Source: an uncultured Saprospiraceae bacterium (GTDB lineage Bacteria; Bacteroidota; Bacteroidia; Chitinophagales; Saprospiraceae). Taken from it: a stretch of DNA of 64,000 nt. Positions 51,888-61,475 of this stretch are shown in pieces. Below the pieces are notes generated by a model. It had not been told where the DNA came from. It searched no databases and was given only the letters and a program-made list of their open reading frames with translations. Location: assembly GCA_937139495.1 (NCBI GenBank), contig CAKZQC010000049.1:20909-84908 (forward strand), written 5' to 3'. Position numbers and translations under genes: made by a program. Numbering within the stretch: position 1 is the stretch's first letter; each line of letters starts with the position of its first letter.

Positions 51888-54536
51888 CTAAGCATTTTCT
51901 GATTTACTTTTGAAACCTATTGATTTCTTATTGAAAATGTCATCATCATTTGATAGACGTAGTGTTGCTACATCTTCATACGTCACGATATTGATCATAT
52001 TTTTGTCTCTATCTTCCGATGGAATCGCCGCTAAACGCAAGCTTTGATTTTTGACAATTTCATTGATAATATTGCGTACATCACGGGCATTACCAAAGTA
52101 TTTATCTCTGTATTCATAGACAAAATCAAGGTACTTATTGAGGTGTAGCTTTGCTTCTTCATTGGCTTCTACTCCCTCCTCTTCCAGCATTTGTAACGCG
52201 ATTTGGTAGAGTTCTGGCGTATTGTAATCCTCAAATTTTAGAATCTTGTCAAATCTTGAACGCAAGCCTGGATTAGCTTTCAAGAATTTCTCCATATTAT
52301 CGGGATAACCCGCTGCAAATACAAAGAATTGACCTCTTTGGTCTTCCATTCTTTTCAAGATAGTTTGTATCGCTTCATTGCCAAAATCACCACCACCTGC
52401 TAGGCTACCATTGCCGCCTGCTGTCAGTGCATACGCCTCGTCAATAAATAGAACGCCACCCAATGCCTTATCAATTTGTTCCGTTGTTTTGAGTGCCGTC
52501 TGACCTACGTAACCAGCTACCAAACCTTGGCGGTCGGTCTCGATCATGTGACCACGCTCCAGAATACCAAGCGATTTGTATATTTTGGTCAATATACGGG
52601 CTACGGTCGTTTTGCCCGTACCAGGGTTACCGACAAACACGGTATGCAGATAAAATTTATTGAGTACATTTCGGCTACTTTCTCTGTAGAAACGTACCAA
52701 TTTGACCATTTCGTTGATTTCTTTCTTGATATTTTGCATACCAATCAAGTGATTCAATTCGTTCATGGCGATACCTAATAGTTTTTCGTCTATTGGCAAA
52801 TTCGGCAATTTTTTGGGTGTTTTTATTTCGATTTTTTCGATGTCTTCGACAATGACAGTTTCTAATGTTTCCTTGTCGTAATCCTTCGGATTTTCGGCGG
52901 ACATAATACGCAAACCCAATTCTAGTTTGGCTTGATCGACCAAGTCATAAATAAAACGAGCATTGCCAAATGCTCTATCTCTATTGCGATAAGCTTCTAT
53001 AATAATATCGTCAATGAGGTGTTGCGCTAAGTTATTTAAGTTTACTTTTTTCTTTTGGCAGGCATATTTCGCAATAGCCGAAAGCTCTTCGGGCAAATAA
53101 TCGGAGAAGGTAAAGTACAGTTTGAAACGTGATTTCAACCCTGGATTGGACGTTAGGAAGTATTCCATTTCTTTGGGATAGCCAGCTACAATGACTGCCA
53201 TATCTCCCACGCCATTCGACATTTCTTTGACCAAAATCTCAATGACTTCTCTACCAAAATCTTTGCTATCATCATTGGCTCTAGCCAACGAATAAGCTTC
53301 ATCTATAAACAAGACACCGCCACGAGCTTTGTCTATAGCTTCCTTCACTTTGGGAGCAGTCTGACCGATGTATTCGCCGACCAAATCAACTCGATCCACT
53401 TCGTGTACGTGTCCTTTGGACAGCAAGCCCATACTTTTGTAGAGTTGCCCCATCATCTTAGCAACCGTCGTTTTTCCTGTTCCAGGGTTGCCAATAAACA
53501 CCGAGTGAATATTGATTTCTTCGTCCTCTTCAAATCCCTTGTCTCTACGCAACTGCAAGAATTGCAAATAGCTCGCATGGTCTCTTACTTGACGCTTGAT
53601 ATCTTCCAACCCAATCAGTGCATCAAGCTTAGACATGACTTCTTCAAAGTCAATTTTTTCGTCCGATGTTTCGTCCAATACCACCGGTTGATATTGGTTG
53701 GGCAATACCGTTCCTGCTATTCCTTCTTCATAATCTTCATCAACCGAAAACGGCACAATAGCCAAAAGCTGATCCATAAATATAATCTCAGCGGTGTAGT
53801 CGTCTTCCGACCAAGAACCTTTGATATTGGAACCCCAGTGCATCGAAAGTTCAATGGTTTCATCGTCTTTGTCTACATGATGGAGCTTCATGGTTTGTCC
53901 TTTCATTTCTCTCGCTCCATTATAGAACTTGACAAATAATTCGCAATACCAACTCTTATCAATTAGTAGATTTTCGAGGTTAAGTTCTACATAAATATAA
54001 CGAGTTTCTTCCCTAGAGAACATTTTGTAGTAGGTTCGTTCTTCTTTGGGGACACCCTCATAAGGTCCTTCGTACAATTTGAGTGACTTGATGTCAAGAT
54101 AAGCACTTGGGTCAAAATATTTGTCATTAGCTTCTTCTATGTAGAAATATTTGGTAGCCACTTTGTGTCCATCAATATAAGCCTCCCAGTAGTAGGTTCC
54201 TTTTTTCCAGAAAGCCCCCTGTTTTTTGTTGCCCCAGCCTTCTCGAATATAAACAACATTGTCATACTTGCTTACCTTTCGGTCAAACGTCAAATCGCAA
54301 AGTTCTTTGCGTCCTTTTTTGAGCGAGTAGCATTTGATATTGATTTGGACATTCCAATCTTCATCATCAAACAGCTTATTGTAGAACGATAGTTCGGCAT
54401 AGGTATAGGTAGTTTCGTGCCTATCGAATACTTGACGATATTTCTTTTTATTCTCAGCGAGCCATTCTGTAGAAGAATAGACTTTTAGGTCTCTGAATTT
54501 GTATTTTACGAAATTAGGATCTAATAATCTTGACAT
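51888..54536 (-). CDS. double AAA+ ATPase (CbxX/SpoVK type) with two N-terminal beta domains, paralogue 1
   Basis: 882 residues. Two related beta-rich domains at about 17-135 and 148-268 share YxYxEL..., W-x-C/V... and GxW..GxYxxEAYI/..DDYTAEI. Two AAA+ modules follow: Walker A GNPGTGKT at 349-356 and 636-643, Walker B LFIDEAY at 409-415 and 696-702, and NPGLKSRF / NPGLRSRF arginine motifs. The AAA modules match the CbxX/CfqX/SpoVK group, which remodel proteins such as Rubisco. A 45% or so resemblance by eye to 56739-59354 marks a duplication. Target unknown. Confidence 0.85.
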   Translation of the reverse strand: MSRLLDPNFVKYKFRDLKVYSSTEWLAENKKKYRQVFDRHETTYTYAELSFYNKLFDDEDWNVQINIKCYSLKKGRKELCDLTFDRKVSKYDNVVYIREGWGNKKQGAFWKKGTYYWEAYIDGHKVATKYFYIEEANDKYFDPSAYLDIKSLKLYEGPYEGVPKEERTYYKMFSREETRYIYVELNLENLLIDKSWYCELFVKFYNGAREMKGQTMKLHHVDKDDETIELSMHWGSNIKGSWSEDDYTAEIIFMDQLLAIVPFSVDEDYEEGIAGTVLPNQYQPVVLDETSDEKIDFEEVMSKLDALIGLEDIKRQVRDHASYLQFLQLRRDKGFEEDEEINIHSVFIGNPGTGKTTVAKMMGQLYKSMGLLSKGHVHEVDRVDLVGEYIGQTAPKVKEAIDKARGGVLFIDEAYSLARANDDSKDFGREVIEILVKEMSNGVGDMAVIVAGYPKEMEYFLTSNPGLKSRFKLYFTFSDYLPEELSAIAKYACQKKKVNLNNLAQHLIDDIIIEAYRNRDRAFGNARFIYDLVDQAKLELGLRIMSAENPKDYDKETLETVIVEDIEKIEIKTPKKLPNLPIDEKLLGIAMNELNHLIGMQNIKKEINEMVKLVRFYRESSRNVLNKFYLHTVFVGNPGTGKTTVARILTKIYKSLGILERGHMIETDRQGLVAGYVGQTALKTTEQIDKALGGVLFIDEAYALTAGGNGSLAGGGDFGNEAIQTILKRMEDQRGQFFVFAAGYPDNMEKFLKANPGLRSRFDKILKFEDYNTPELYQIALQMLEEEGVEANEEAKLHLNKYLDFVYEYRDKYFGNARDVRNIINEIVKNQSLRLAAIPSEDRDKNMINIVTYEDVATLRLSNDDDIFNKKSIGFKSKSENA

Positions 54537-54791
54537 GGATAGTGTTATAGGATTTACGGTAGTTCAACAGGTATTTGTTGGGCAATTCAATTCTACTATT
54601 AACCAAAATTGAATTAACCTCTAATATACAACAATTTGTTTAGTTTACTAAAAAAACGGCCATATATAAAATGCCATACAATAGAGGTTATTACGAATAA
54701 CCTCTAATACCATTAGTTTAGTCCTATTCATTTTAGTTCTAACCCTTTTTATAGTATATTGTTTCAGTCTTAGTTCCCTAAATTACTTTTT
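54537..54791. other. divergent promoter region with repeated AACCTCTAATA motif
   Basis: TAGAGGTTATT (54682-54692) and its inverted copy (54696-54706) flank ACG; a further AACCTCTAATA lies at about 54617. The 16-mer TAGAGGTTATTACGAA recurs at 38944-38959. It could be an operator for rmuC or the ATPase, or a dispersed repeat. Confidence 0.5.
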
Positions 54792-56081
54792 ATGCTAGAA
54801 ATTGCTTACTTAACTATTGGATTATTTGTAGGAATGTTGCTTGGTTGGCTTATCGCCAAATTGCTCCAAAAAAATACGCCTGTCACACCTCCTAATGATG
54901 TTCCCAAACTATTGTACGACAAAACAATCGAGCAGGTACAGAAGCTAGAAAACACCATCGAAAACAAAGAATTTGAACTCAATGATTTGCGTCAAGCATT
55001 GGGCAGTCAAGAACAATTGGTGGAAAACCAAAAAGAAAAAATCAATCAGAAAGAATCTGAATTGATTGCTGTACAAGAGCGTTTGCGATTGGAATTTGAG
55101 CATACTGCCAATCAATTGCTAGAAGAAAAAAGCGAAAAATTTACGGCTCAAAATCAAAAAAACATAGATGCTATTTTAGCTCCTTTGCAGGAAAAAATCA
55201 AAGATTTTTCGGGAAAAATAGAGCAGTATTATGGCGATGAAACCAAAGAGCGTAGTACGCTACAAGAACAAATACGCCAACTCACTTCACTCAACCAAGT
55301 GATGACAACTGAAGCTCAAAACTTGACTAAAGCACTCAAAGGCGAAGCCAAAACGCAAGGTAATTGGGGCGAGCTGCTATTGGAGCGAATATTGGAAAAA
55401 TCAGGGCTGCGCAAAAATCAAGAATATTTCACCCAAAGCCATTTCCAAACAGAAGGCGGACGACATCAGTACCCTGATTTGATTATCCATTTGCCCAACC
55501 AACGACACATTGTTATTGATTCCAAAATGAGCCTAACCGCTTACGAGCGGTTCAGTTCTGCGACCGAGGATTCTGCCAAACAAAAGGCACTCAAAGAGCA
55601 TTTGCAATCTGTCAAAAAGCACGTAGAAGAGCTTTCTGTCAAAAAATATCAACAAATTTATGAGCTGAACAGCCTTGATTTTGTGTTGATGTTTGTACCA
55701 TTAGAATCGGCTTTTGTAGCGGGTATGCAAGGCGACCACCAGCTTTTTTACAAAGCATTTGAGAAGAACGTAATTATTGTTAGTCCGATGACGCTACTCG
55801 CTACCGTTCGTGTCATTTCTAATATTTGGCAACAAGAAAACCAAAATAAATTTGCTCAAGAAATAGCTCGACAAGGCGGTTTGATGTATGACAAATTTGC
55901 CAATTTTGTACATGATTTGGAGCTGGTCGGCAAGCGTATGACCACCCTACAAAATAGCTATGATGATGCCATGAAAAAACTCTACTTGGGCAAAGGAAAC
56001 TTGATAGACCGTGCCGAAAAGATGAAAGAAATGGGCATCAATAATACCAAGTCACTGCCTGAAAAATATTTAGAAGAGTAG
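54792..56081 (+). CDS. rmuC: DNA recombination protein RmuC
   Basis: This 429-residue protein has an N-terminal membrane span (about 4-24), a coiled coil (about 40-150), and the RmuC nuclease-like domain: KGEAKTQGNWGELLLERILE, PDLIIHLPNQRHIVIDSKMSL and FVPLESAFVAG. RmuC limits inverted-repeat recombination and has been tied to defence against some phages. It sits between the two ATPase paralogues but on the opposite strand. Confidence 0.93.
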   Translation: MLEIAYLTIGLFVGMLLGWLIAKLLQKNTPVTPPNDVPKLLYDKTIEQVQKLENTIENKEFELNDLRQALGSQEQLVENQKEKINQKESELIAVQERLRLEFEHTANQLLEEKSEKFTAQNQKNIDAILAPLQEKIKDFSGKIEQYYGDETKERSTLQEQIRQLTSLNQVMTTEAQNLTKALKGEAKTQGNWGELLLERILEKSGLRKNQEYFTQSHFQTEGGRHQYPDLIIHLPNQRHIVIDSKMSLTAYERFSSATEDSAKQKALKEHLQSVKKHVEELSVKKYQQIYELNSLDFVLMFVPLESAFVAGMQGDHQLFYKAFEKNVIIVSPMTLLATVRVISNIWQQENQNKFAQEIARQGGLMYDKFANFVHDLELVGKRMTTLQNSYDDAMKKLYLGKGNLIDRAEKMKEMGINNTKSLPEKYLEE

Positions 56082-56100
56082 CGGTTTGATGGTCGGAAGT

Positions 56101-56168
56101 TTCAAGTCCATAGTCGGAAGTTTTTTTCCTCTTGAAATTTAAATCCAAAACTTCCGACTTCCGACAAT
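56101..56168. repeat. GTCGGAAGTTT direct and inverted repeats after rmuC
   Basis: GGTCGGAAGTTT and AGTCGGAAGTTTT occur in tandem and face AAAACTTCCGACTTCCGAC. The arms can form a stem. ACTTCCGACAATAG at its end also occurs inside repeat copy B region (about 45889). Confidence 0.65.
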
Positions 56169-56246
56169 AGTTAATTTTTTATTACTGTATTCCTTTCATT
56201 CAACTTATTGGTCTGTTTTGCATTGATATTATTAAACAAAAACAAT

Positions 56247-56645
56247 ATGAGAAAGCACGGAATTATATTATTTGATGGGGTTTGTAATGTCTGCAATGGC
56301 TATGTACAATTTGTGATAGAAAGAGACCCCAAAGGCTATTTTCAGTTTGCTTCTTTGCAGTCGGAAGCAGGGCAAGCGCTGCTGCAAGAATATAATCTAC
56401 CAACCGATACGATGGATACCATTGTGTTGATTGACGAAGGCAAAGCCTATACGCATTCGAGCGTTCCACTTCGAGTGGCAGGCAAACTTTCGGGGGCGTG
56501 GAAACTCGGCAAAGGATTATTGATTGTACCACCTTCTGTACGCAATGCAGTCTATCGTTTTGTTGCCAAAAATCGCTACAAGTGGTTTGGCAAACAAGAA
56601 AGCTGTATGTTGCCTACTCCTGCTATTCGACAACGATTCATATAG
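56247..56645 (+). CDS. thiol-disulfide oxidoreductase DCC family protein (DUF393)
   Basis: This 132-residue protein starts HGIILFDGVCNVCNGYVQFV with C13-x-x-C16 next to the DGVC that names the DCC family, and ends with the usual RFVAKNRYKWFG. Redox activity is presumed from the CxxC and not shown. ATG 56247 is chosen over a frame extended from 56208. It stands alone between rmuC and a terminator. Confidence 0.88.
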   Translation: MRKHGIILFDGVCNVCNGYVQFVIERDPKGYFQFASLQSEAGQALLQEYNLPTDTMDTIVLIDEGKAYTHSSVPLRVAGKLSGAWKLGKGLLIVPPSVRNAVYRFVAKNRYKWFGKQESCMLPTPAIRQRFI

Positions 56646-56676
56646 ACATTCTAAACCAGAATATAGGTACTATAAA

Positions 56677-56723
56677 AATAGGCAAGAACAGATATACTGT
56701 TCTTGCCTATTACTTTTTTTTAG
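56677..56723. terminator. bidirectional terminator between DCC gene and AAA+ paralogue 2
   Basis: AATAGGCAAGAACAG pairs with CTGTTCTTGCCTATT around ATATA, with T-rich tails in both directions. It sits between two convergent genes. Confidence 0.87.
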
Positions 56724-56738
56724 TAGTTCTGAATTTTA

Positions 56739-59354
56739 CTAAAATCCAATTCCTTTAGCATCTTTCTTAACCCCTTGATCCATCAAATCAAAGTCTTTAA
56801 AATCTTCAATCGTCACGGTTCTGACCATCTCAGGCGTGCGTTTCTCACTTGCCATATCAGCCAAACGCAAGTGTTGACGACGGGTTATTTCTTGTACTAC
56901 TTTGCGTATCGAACGAGCATTACCAAAGTATTGGTGCTTGTGTTCGAGCATCTGAATAATGTATTCTTGAAGATGCTGCAAAGCCTCCTTGTCGAGGTAG
57001 AGATTTTCTGTCTCAAACATAGCTTGAGCTATTTCGACCAACTCATCGGCACTATAATCGGGGAACTCCAGTTTGCGATCAAAACGAGAAAGCAACCCTG
57101 GATTCATCTCCAAAAACTTTTTCATTTCATCGGGGTAGCCTGCGGCAATTACGATAAATTCGCCACGTTGGTCTTCCATGCGTTTGAGCAAAGTATCGAC
57201 TGCTTCTTTGCCAAAATCATTGGCACCACCTTGCGTCAGTACATAAGCTTCGTCGATAAATAAACCACCGCCCATGGCACTATCAATCATTTCGGCGGTT
57301 TTGATAGCCGTCTGTCCAGTATAACCTGCCACTAGACCTTTGCGGTCAGTTTCTACCAAATGTCCACGCTCCAAGATACCGAGTGCTTTATATATTTTGA
57401 CAATAATTCGAGCGACCGTAGTTTTACCTGTTCCGGGGTTGCCTGTAAACACCGTGTGCATCGAAAAAGCTTTTTTGACATCTCTGCCAATTTCGGTGTA
57501 GTAGCTTACCAACTTCGCCATTTCGGCTACATCTCGTTTCACTTCGTCGAGACCAATCAACTCATGCAGCTCCTTGAGTGCTTCGCCAAGTGCTGCATTA
57601 TCTACCGGCATCGTCACATTGCGTGCATCGGTTACACCAAATGCTTTTTCTACATCTTCTAGTTCTATCATAGAAAGTTCGTCTCCTTCTAGCGTATCAA
57701 AATTCTCTGATTTCATGAGGCGAAGAGCCATATTTTGTTTGCACTCTTCAATGATACCATTGATAAAACGAGCATTCCCAAAATTTTCATCTCTACCTCT
57801 ATATACTTCTACTACTTTTTTGTGTAGCAATGCCGCAGCTGGCTCACTAAGTTTGACATCTCTTTTTTCGGCAGAATAACTAACTATTTCCATCAACTCA
57901 TTTGGCACATAATCAGGAAAATGAATGTGATTGGTAATCCTCGAACTCATACCGGGATTGGAAGTCAAAAACGACTGCATTTCTTTGGGATAACCAGCAA
58001 AAACAATGGCAAGATCGCCCTTGCCATCTGACATTTCTTTGAGCAATACTTCGATTACTTCATTGCCAAAATCTTTGCCATCGTCTCCTCTATTGGAGAG
58101 TGCGTACGCTTCATCTACGAACAAGATTCCACCTCTTGCCTTTTCGATGGCTTTTTTTACTTTTGGGGCCGTTTGCCCAATATATTCTCCGACCAAATCC
58201 ACACGTCCTACTTCGTGTACATCTCCTTTGGAGAGCAATCCGAGGCTTCTGTAAATCTGTCCGAGCATCTTGGCTACGGTGGTTTTTCCAGTACCGGGGT
58301 TGCCCAAAAATGCGGTGTGCAAATTGAAGGTATTGTCTTCCTTAAATCCTTTTTCTTTTCTTACTTTCAGAAATTTGAGATAAGTCGCTAACTCATCTAT
58401 TTGTTTCTTGACGGACTCTAGTCCAATCAGCGAATTGAGATCCTGAGTAGCCTCTTCAAACGTCATATCTTCCTTGATACCTGTTGCGGCTTTCACATCT
58501 TGGAGCGAACGACGATGCACCGCAAAAGAGATGCCTTCTTCCATTGGTTCGTCCTCCAAAGTTACCTTGAACGGAATAACCGCAATGAGCTGATTCATGA
58601 ACGTAACTTCGCAGGTATAATCATCTTCAAACCAATATTTACCTTGTTTGGCACCATAGCCAGCATCAAAGTTTAGCTTATTTTCAGTCGTCGGATTTAT
58701 TTCCCTGAAGTACTCTACAAAAGCTTTGTGTTGCCCCAAATCATTGTAAAAATTAAACTTGAAATCTAGTGGCAAAAGCTTTGCTTTCGACTTCATTTCC
58801 AAAATCATCTCTACATTGATATAACGTACAGTATCTTTATTGAACCCCTGCAAGTATTTGCGTTGGTCAGGAGCGACCACTGTGCCACTTGACTCAAACA
58901 AGCGAACACTTTCTATATTGAAATACGGGTTTTCTTCGGCAGTCACTGCTCCTTCTTGTATGACATAGAAGTAGGTAGATTGCACGAAAGTGTCATTGAT
59001 ATAAGCGTCCCAACGGAACTTGCCTTCATACCAAAAACCTCCTGCATCGGCAGTACCCCAACCTTCTTGTATCTTGATTATATTTTGGTCTTTGAGTATG
59101 GTGCGCTCTTTTTCTAGCTCACAAACCTGCTTATTGTTAGCCGTATCAATGCAAATCATTTTGACTTTGCATTGCCAATCTCTTTCATCAAAAAGCTTAT
59201 TGTAGAAGGCTAATTCTCCATAAATATAACGACATTCCGATTTGTCAAATACTCTACGATAGGTTTTGACATTTTTATAAAAATTTTCGATAGAACCGAA
59301 AACTTTCATTCCCATAAACTTATAATTACCGCCTATTGCGTTTTTATCTTCCAT
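56739..59354 (-). CDS. double AAA+ ATPase (CbxX/SpoVK type) with two N-terminal beta domains, paralogue 2
   Basis: 871 residues, same layout as the gene at 51888-54536. N-terminal beta domains lie at about 15-132 and 147-265 (YIYGELAFYNKLFDERDW; YWFEDDYTCEVTFMNQLIAVIPF). Walker A GNPGTGKT is at 351-358 and 638-645, Walker B LFVDEAY at 411-417 and LFIDEAY in the second module. The first arginine motif is NPGMSSRI, the second NPGLLSRF. Both ATP sites look active. Close homology along the full length suggests they may form a mixed hexamer or two specialised machines. Confidence 0.85.
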   Translation of the reverse strand: MEDKNAIGGNYKFMGMKVFGSIENFYKNVKTYRRVFDKSECRYIYGELAFYNKLFDERDWQCKVKMICIDTANNKQVCELEKERTILKDQNIIKIQEGWGTADAGGFWYEGKFRWDAYINDTFVQSTYFYVIQEGAVTAEENPYFNIESVRLFESSGTVVAPDQRKYLQGFNKDTVRYINVEMILEMKSKAKLLPLDFKFNFYNDLGQHKAFVEYFREINPTTENKLNFDAGYGAKQGKYWFEDDYTCEVTFMNQLIAVIPFKVTLEDEPMEEGISFAVHRRSLQDVKAATGIKEDMTFEEATQDLNSLIGLESVKKQIDELATYLKFLKVRKEKGFKEDNTFNLHTAFLGNPGTGKTTVAKMLGQIYRSLGLLSKGDVHEVGRVDLVGEYIGQTAPKVKKAIEKARGGILFVDEAYALSNRGDDGKDFGNEVIEVLLKEMSDGKGDLAIVFAGYPKEMQSFLTSNPGMSSRITNHIHFPDYVPNELMEIVSYSAEKRDVKLSEPAAALLHKKVVEVYRGRDENFGNARFINGIIEECKQNMALRLMKSENFDTLEGDELSMIELEDVEKAFGVTDARNVTMPVDNAALGEALKELHELIGLDEVKRDVAEMAKLVSYYTEIGRDVKKAFSMHTVFTGNPGTGKTTVARIIVKIYKALGILERGHLVETDRKGLVAGYTGQTAIKTAEMIDSAMGGGLFIDEAYVLTQGGANDFGKEAVDTLLKRMEDQRGEFIVIAAGYPDEMKKFLEMNPGLLSRFDRKLEFPDYSADELVEIAQAMFETENLYLDKEALQHLQEYIIQMLEHKHQYFGNARSIRKVVQEITRRQHLRLADMASEKRTPEMVRTVTIEDFKDFDLMDQGVKKDAKGIGF

Positions 59355-59498
59355 GTTTTTTTTCTTTGTGTGGTTCTAGTTAGTGACTTAGAAATTTATG
59401 CTATCATAACTACTACTTCCGCCTGTTTATTTCCCTCAGGCTATTCCAATAATCTAAGTTAGGGTTTTTGACCAAAAAAAAGATTATCCTAGCCCTGT

Positions 59499-60752
59499 TT
59501 ATTTCAATTCCGATAGCGGAATATCAACAATCCAAAGCTTATTGCCGAGTGCGTCATACAATTCTAGTCGGCATTTTCTATTGTTCTCATTACCAAACAA
59601 ATGTACCTTCCCAAAGTTCGGCTGCAAGATGACTTTGTCTTGTCGAACGGCAGAAACACGAGCATAAGCAGGATTGATAAACGAGGTGAGTGGCGAGGTG
59701 GTCATTTCATAAATCGGGTAGCTATTTTTGCGGTTTAGTTTCATCAACTCGCCGTAATGTCGGTCGCCACTAATGATAATCACACCGCTTATTTTTTCTC
59801 GCTCCAAGAAGGTATAAAACGAATCTCTAGAGTCGGCATAATCGCCCATATCTTCCCCTAGCCCATCGCTAATAATTTGCGTTCCTGTGAGTATAAATTT
59901 AAAATTAGCAGTCGAGGCTTTTAGCTTTTCTTCCAACCATTGGGTTTGAGCATCGCCCCAGAGCGTTTTGCCATCTTCGGCATGAAAACGACCATCGACC
60001 ATAAAAAAATCGGCATCGCCGTGCGAGAAATGATTAAAAACACCCGCCACACTGTCCGTACCATAAGACGGGTTTGCCCAATAGCTTTCAAAAATATCCA
60101 ACGAATTGTACTTTCCGCTATAATTTGCACCGCTGTTGTTGGGTCCATAATCATGGTCGTCCCAAATGGCATATTGTGGGCAACTCGTCAAAAAATTGAT
60201 AATCCGAGGATTGAGCCGAGCTTCCATATTTTTTTTGTGCATTTTCTTTTTGGTCTTCCATTGCCCTGACCAATAATAGACATTATCACCTAGCCAGACC
60301 ATAAAATCCTTGTCATGACGTGTCATCGTCTCAAAGATACGTTCTCTTTTTTTATTGAAAAACAAGGGCGGCATCGGTACTTTCATAGCACAAGAACCCA
60401 CCAAAAAACTAATATCTCGACCTAAACTGTTGTTCTTTTTTTTGCGCAACACACCACTGATCAAGATGTATTTTTTGTTAGCTAAGGTGCTTTGCAATAT
60501 TTCTTTGACCTCATAATCAGTCTGTTCAGTAAAGTAGGCATAGACTTCTTCGTTGAAGTTTGGCAACCAATTTTGGTAAGGTGTTTTGTAGGCATCGGCA
60601 GCTGCTGCCAACCAAAAATGTTGCGTACTATCGGTAAAATGCCCATACATAGGCCCCGATACTATTTCCAATATTTCATCTTCTTGTGCTTGTAGCCTAT
60701 TGCTACAAAATAGTGCCATTAACAAACCGAATACAAAGCATAATTTAGTCAT
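59499..60752 (-). CDS. PhoD-like metallophosphatase (alkaline phosphatase D family), secreted
   Basis: This 417-residue protein has a signal peptide (1-23, cut LQAQ). The calcineurin-like set is present: FLVGSCAMKV, MVWLGDNVYYW, AIWDDHDYGPNN and IISGDRHYGEL, as in PhoD. Known members are phosphodiesterase/phosphomonoesterases with Fe/Ca sites. ATG 60752 is used because it gives a proper signal peptide; the frame extends to 60785. It stands alone. Confidence 0.88.
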   Translation of the reverse strand: MTKLCFVFGLLMALFCSNRLQAQEDEILEIVSGPMYGHFTDSTQHFWLAAAADAYKTPYQNWLPNFNEEVYAYFTEQTDYEVKEILQSTLANKKYILISGVLRKKKNNSLGRDISFLVGSCAMKVPMPPLFFNKKRERIFETMTRHDKDFMVWLGDNVYYWSGQWKTKKKMHKKNMEARLNPRIINFLTSCPQYAIWDDHDYGPNNSGANYSGKYNSLDIFESYWANPSYGTDSVAGVFNHFSHGDADFFMVDGRFHAEDGKTLWGDAQTQWLEEKLKASTANFKFILTGTQIISDGLGEDMGDYADSRDSFYTFLEREKISGVIIISGDRHYGELMKLNRKNSYPIYEMTTSPLTSFINPAYARVSAVRQDKVILQPNFGKVHLFGNENNRKCRLELYDALGNKLWIVDIPLSELK

Positions 60753-60942
60753 AGTATTGTTTAATTTTTGGATAGCTAAACCCAAAAATAGCTAACTTTG
60801 TTAGCTATTTGATAAAATGCACTAAATTTGTAGCCTTATCAAAATCTGTTAGTGTATTTTAAAAGAAGATTGCATAACTTTGAGCTTGATACTTTGGACT
60901 TCCGATTGGAGCGTTGATACTCAAAAAAAATAAAAAAAGAAC

Positions 60943-61353
60943 ATGCAAATAGCCGTCAATTTTTCAGGTTCAGAACTAGATAGATTATATCTTACTTATG
61001 TACAGAACCCTGTCAATTACCAAAAAATAAAAACTACCATCATAGGAGCAGATGCCAAAACTAGCTATAAGCAGATTCGCAAAAGTGGCTTCTTTTTCTT
61101 TGGAGCAGTTACTTTTATTATTGCCGTTAGTTCTTCTTTTTCGATGATAGCCGAACACTGGGATAGCTTTGTTGCCCTCTGGATGATTTGGGGAATTACA
61201 TTCGTACTATTTTGCATTTGGTTAGTATTGCTCTATAAGAACACCACGATTATTTATAATAAAAACCATGCTTTTTTTGAGCAATTTGAAGCAACTACTC
61301 AACAAAGCAACTCGCTACTAGAGTTCCAAAATAACTGGAAACCAACCACTTAG
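60943..61353 (+). CDS. hypothetical membrane protein, 136 residues
   Basis: Two hydrophobic spans at about 48-68 and 78-100 separate a soluble N-terminus from a short C-terminal tail, as in some YcxB-like proteins. The family is not assigned. It lies upstream of the DUF4856 gene but the promoter between suggests separate expression. Confidence 0.55.
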   Translation: MQIAVNFSGSELDRLYLTYVQNPVNYQKIKTTIIGADAKTSYKQIRKSGFFFFGAVTFIIAVSSSFSMIAEHWDSFVALWMIWGITFVLFCIWLVLLYKNTTIIYNKNHAFFEQFEATTQQSNSLLEFQNNWKPTT

Positions 61354-61393
61354 ACTACATTCAAAATTAACAACACCAAAAATTAAGTTTTTA

Positions 61394-61425
61394 TTTGGAT
61401 TTAATACAAATAAGGATTACTTTTG
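61394..61425 (+). promoter_or_regulatory. Bacteroidota promoter of the DUF4856 gene
   Basis: TTTG (61394-61397), 20 bases, TACTTTTG (61418-61425), 50 bases before the ATG. AATACAAATAAG inside the spacer and TAATCTAATTAA just downstream are shared with the upstream region of the first imelysin gene. Confidence 0.65.
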
Positions 61426-61475
61426 TCGCATCAAGTTATTTATATCTAATCTAATTAAACATAACGCACAAATTA

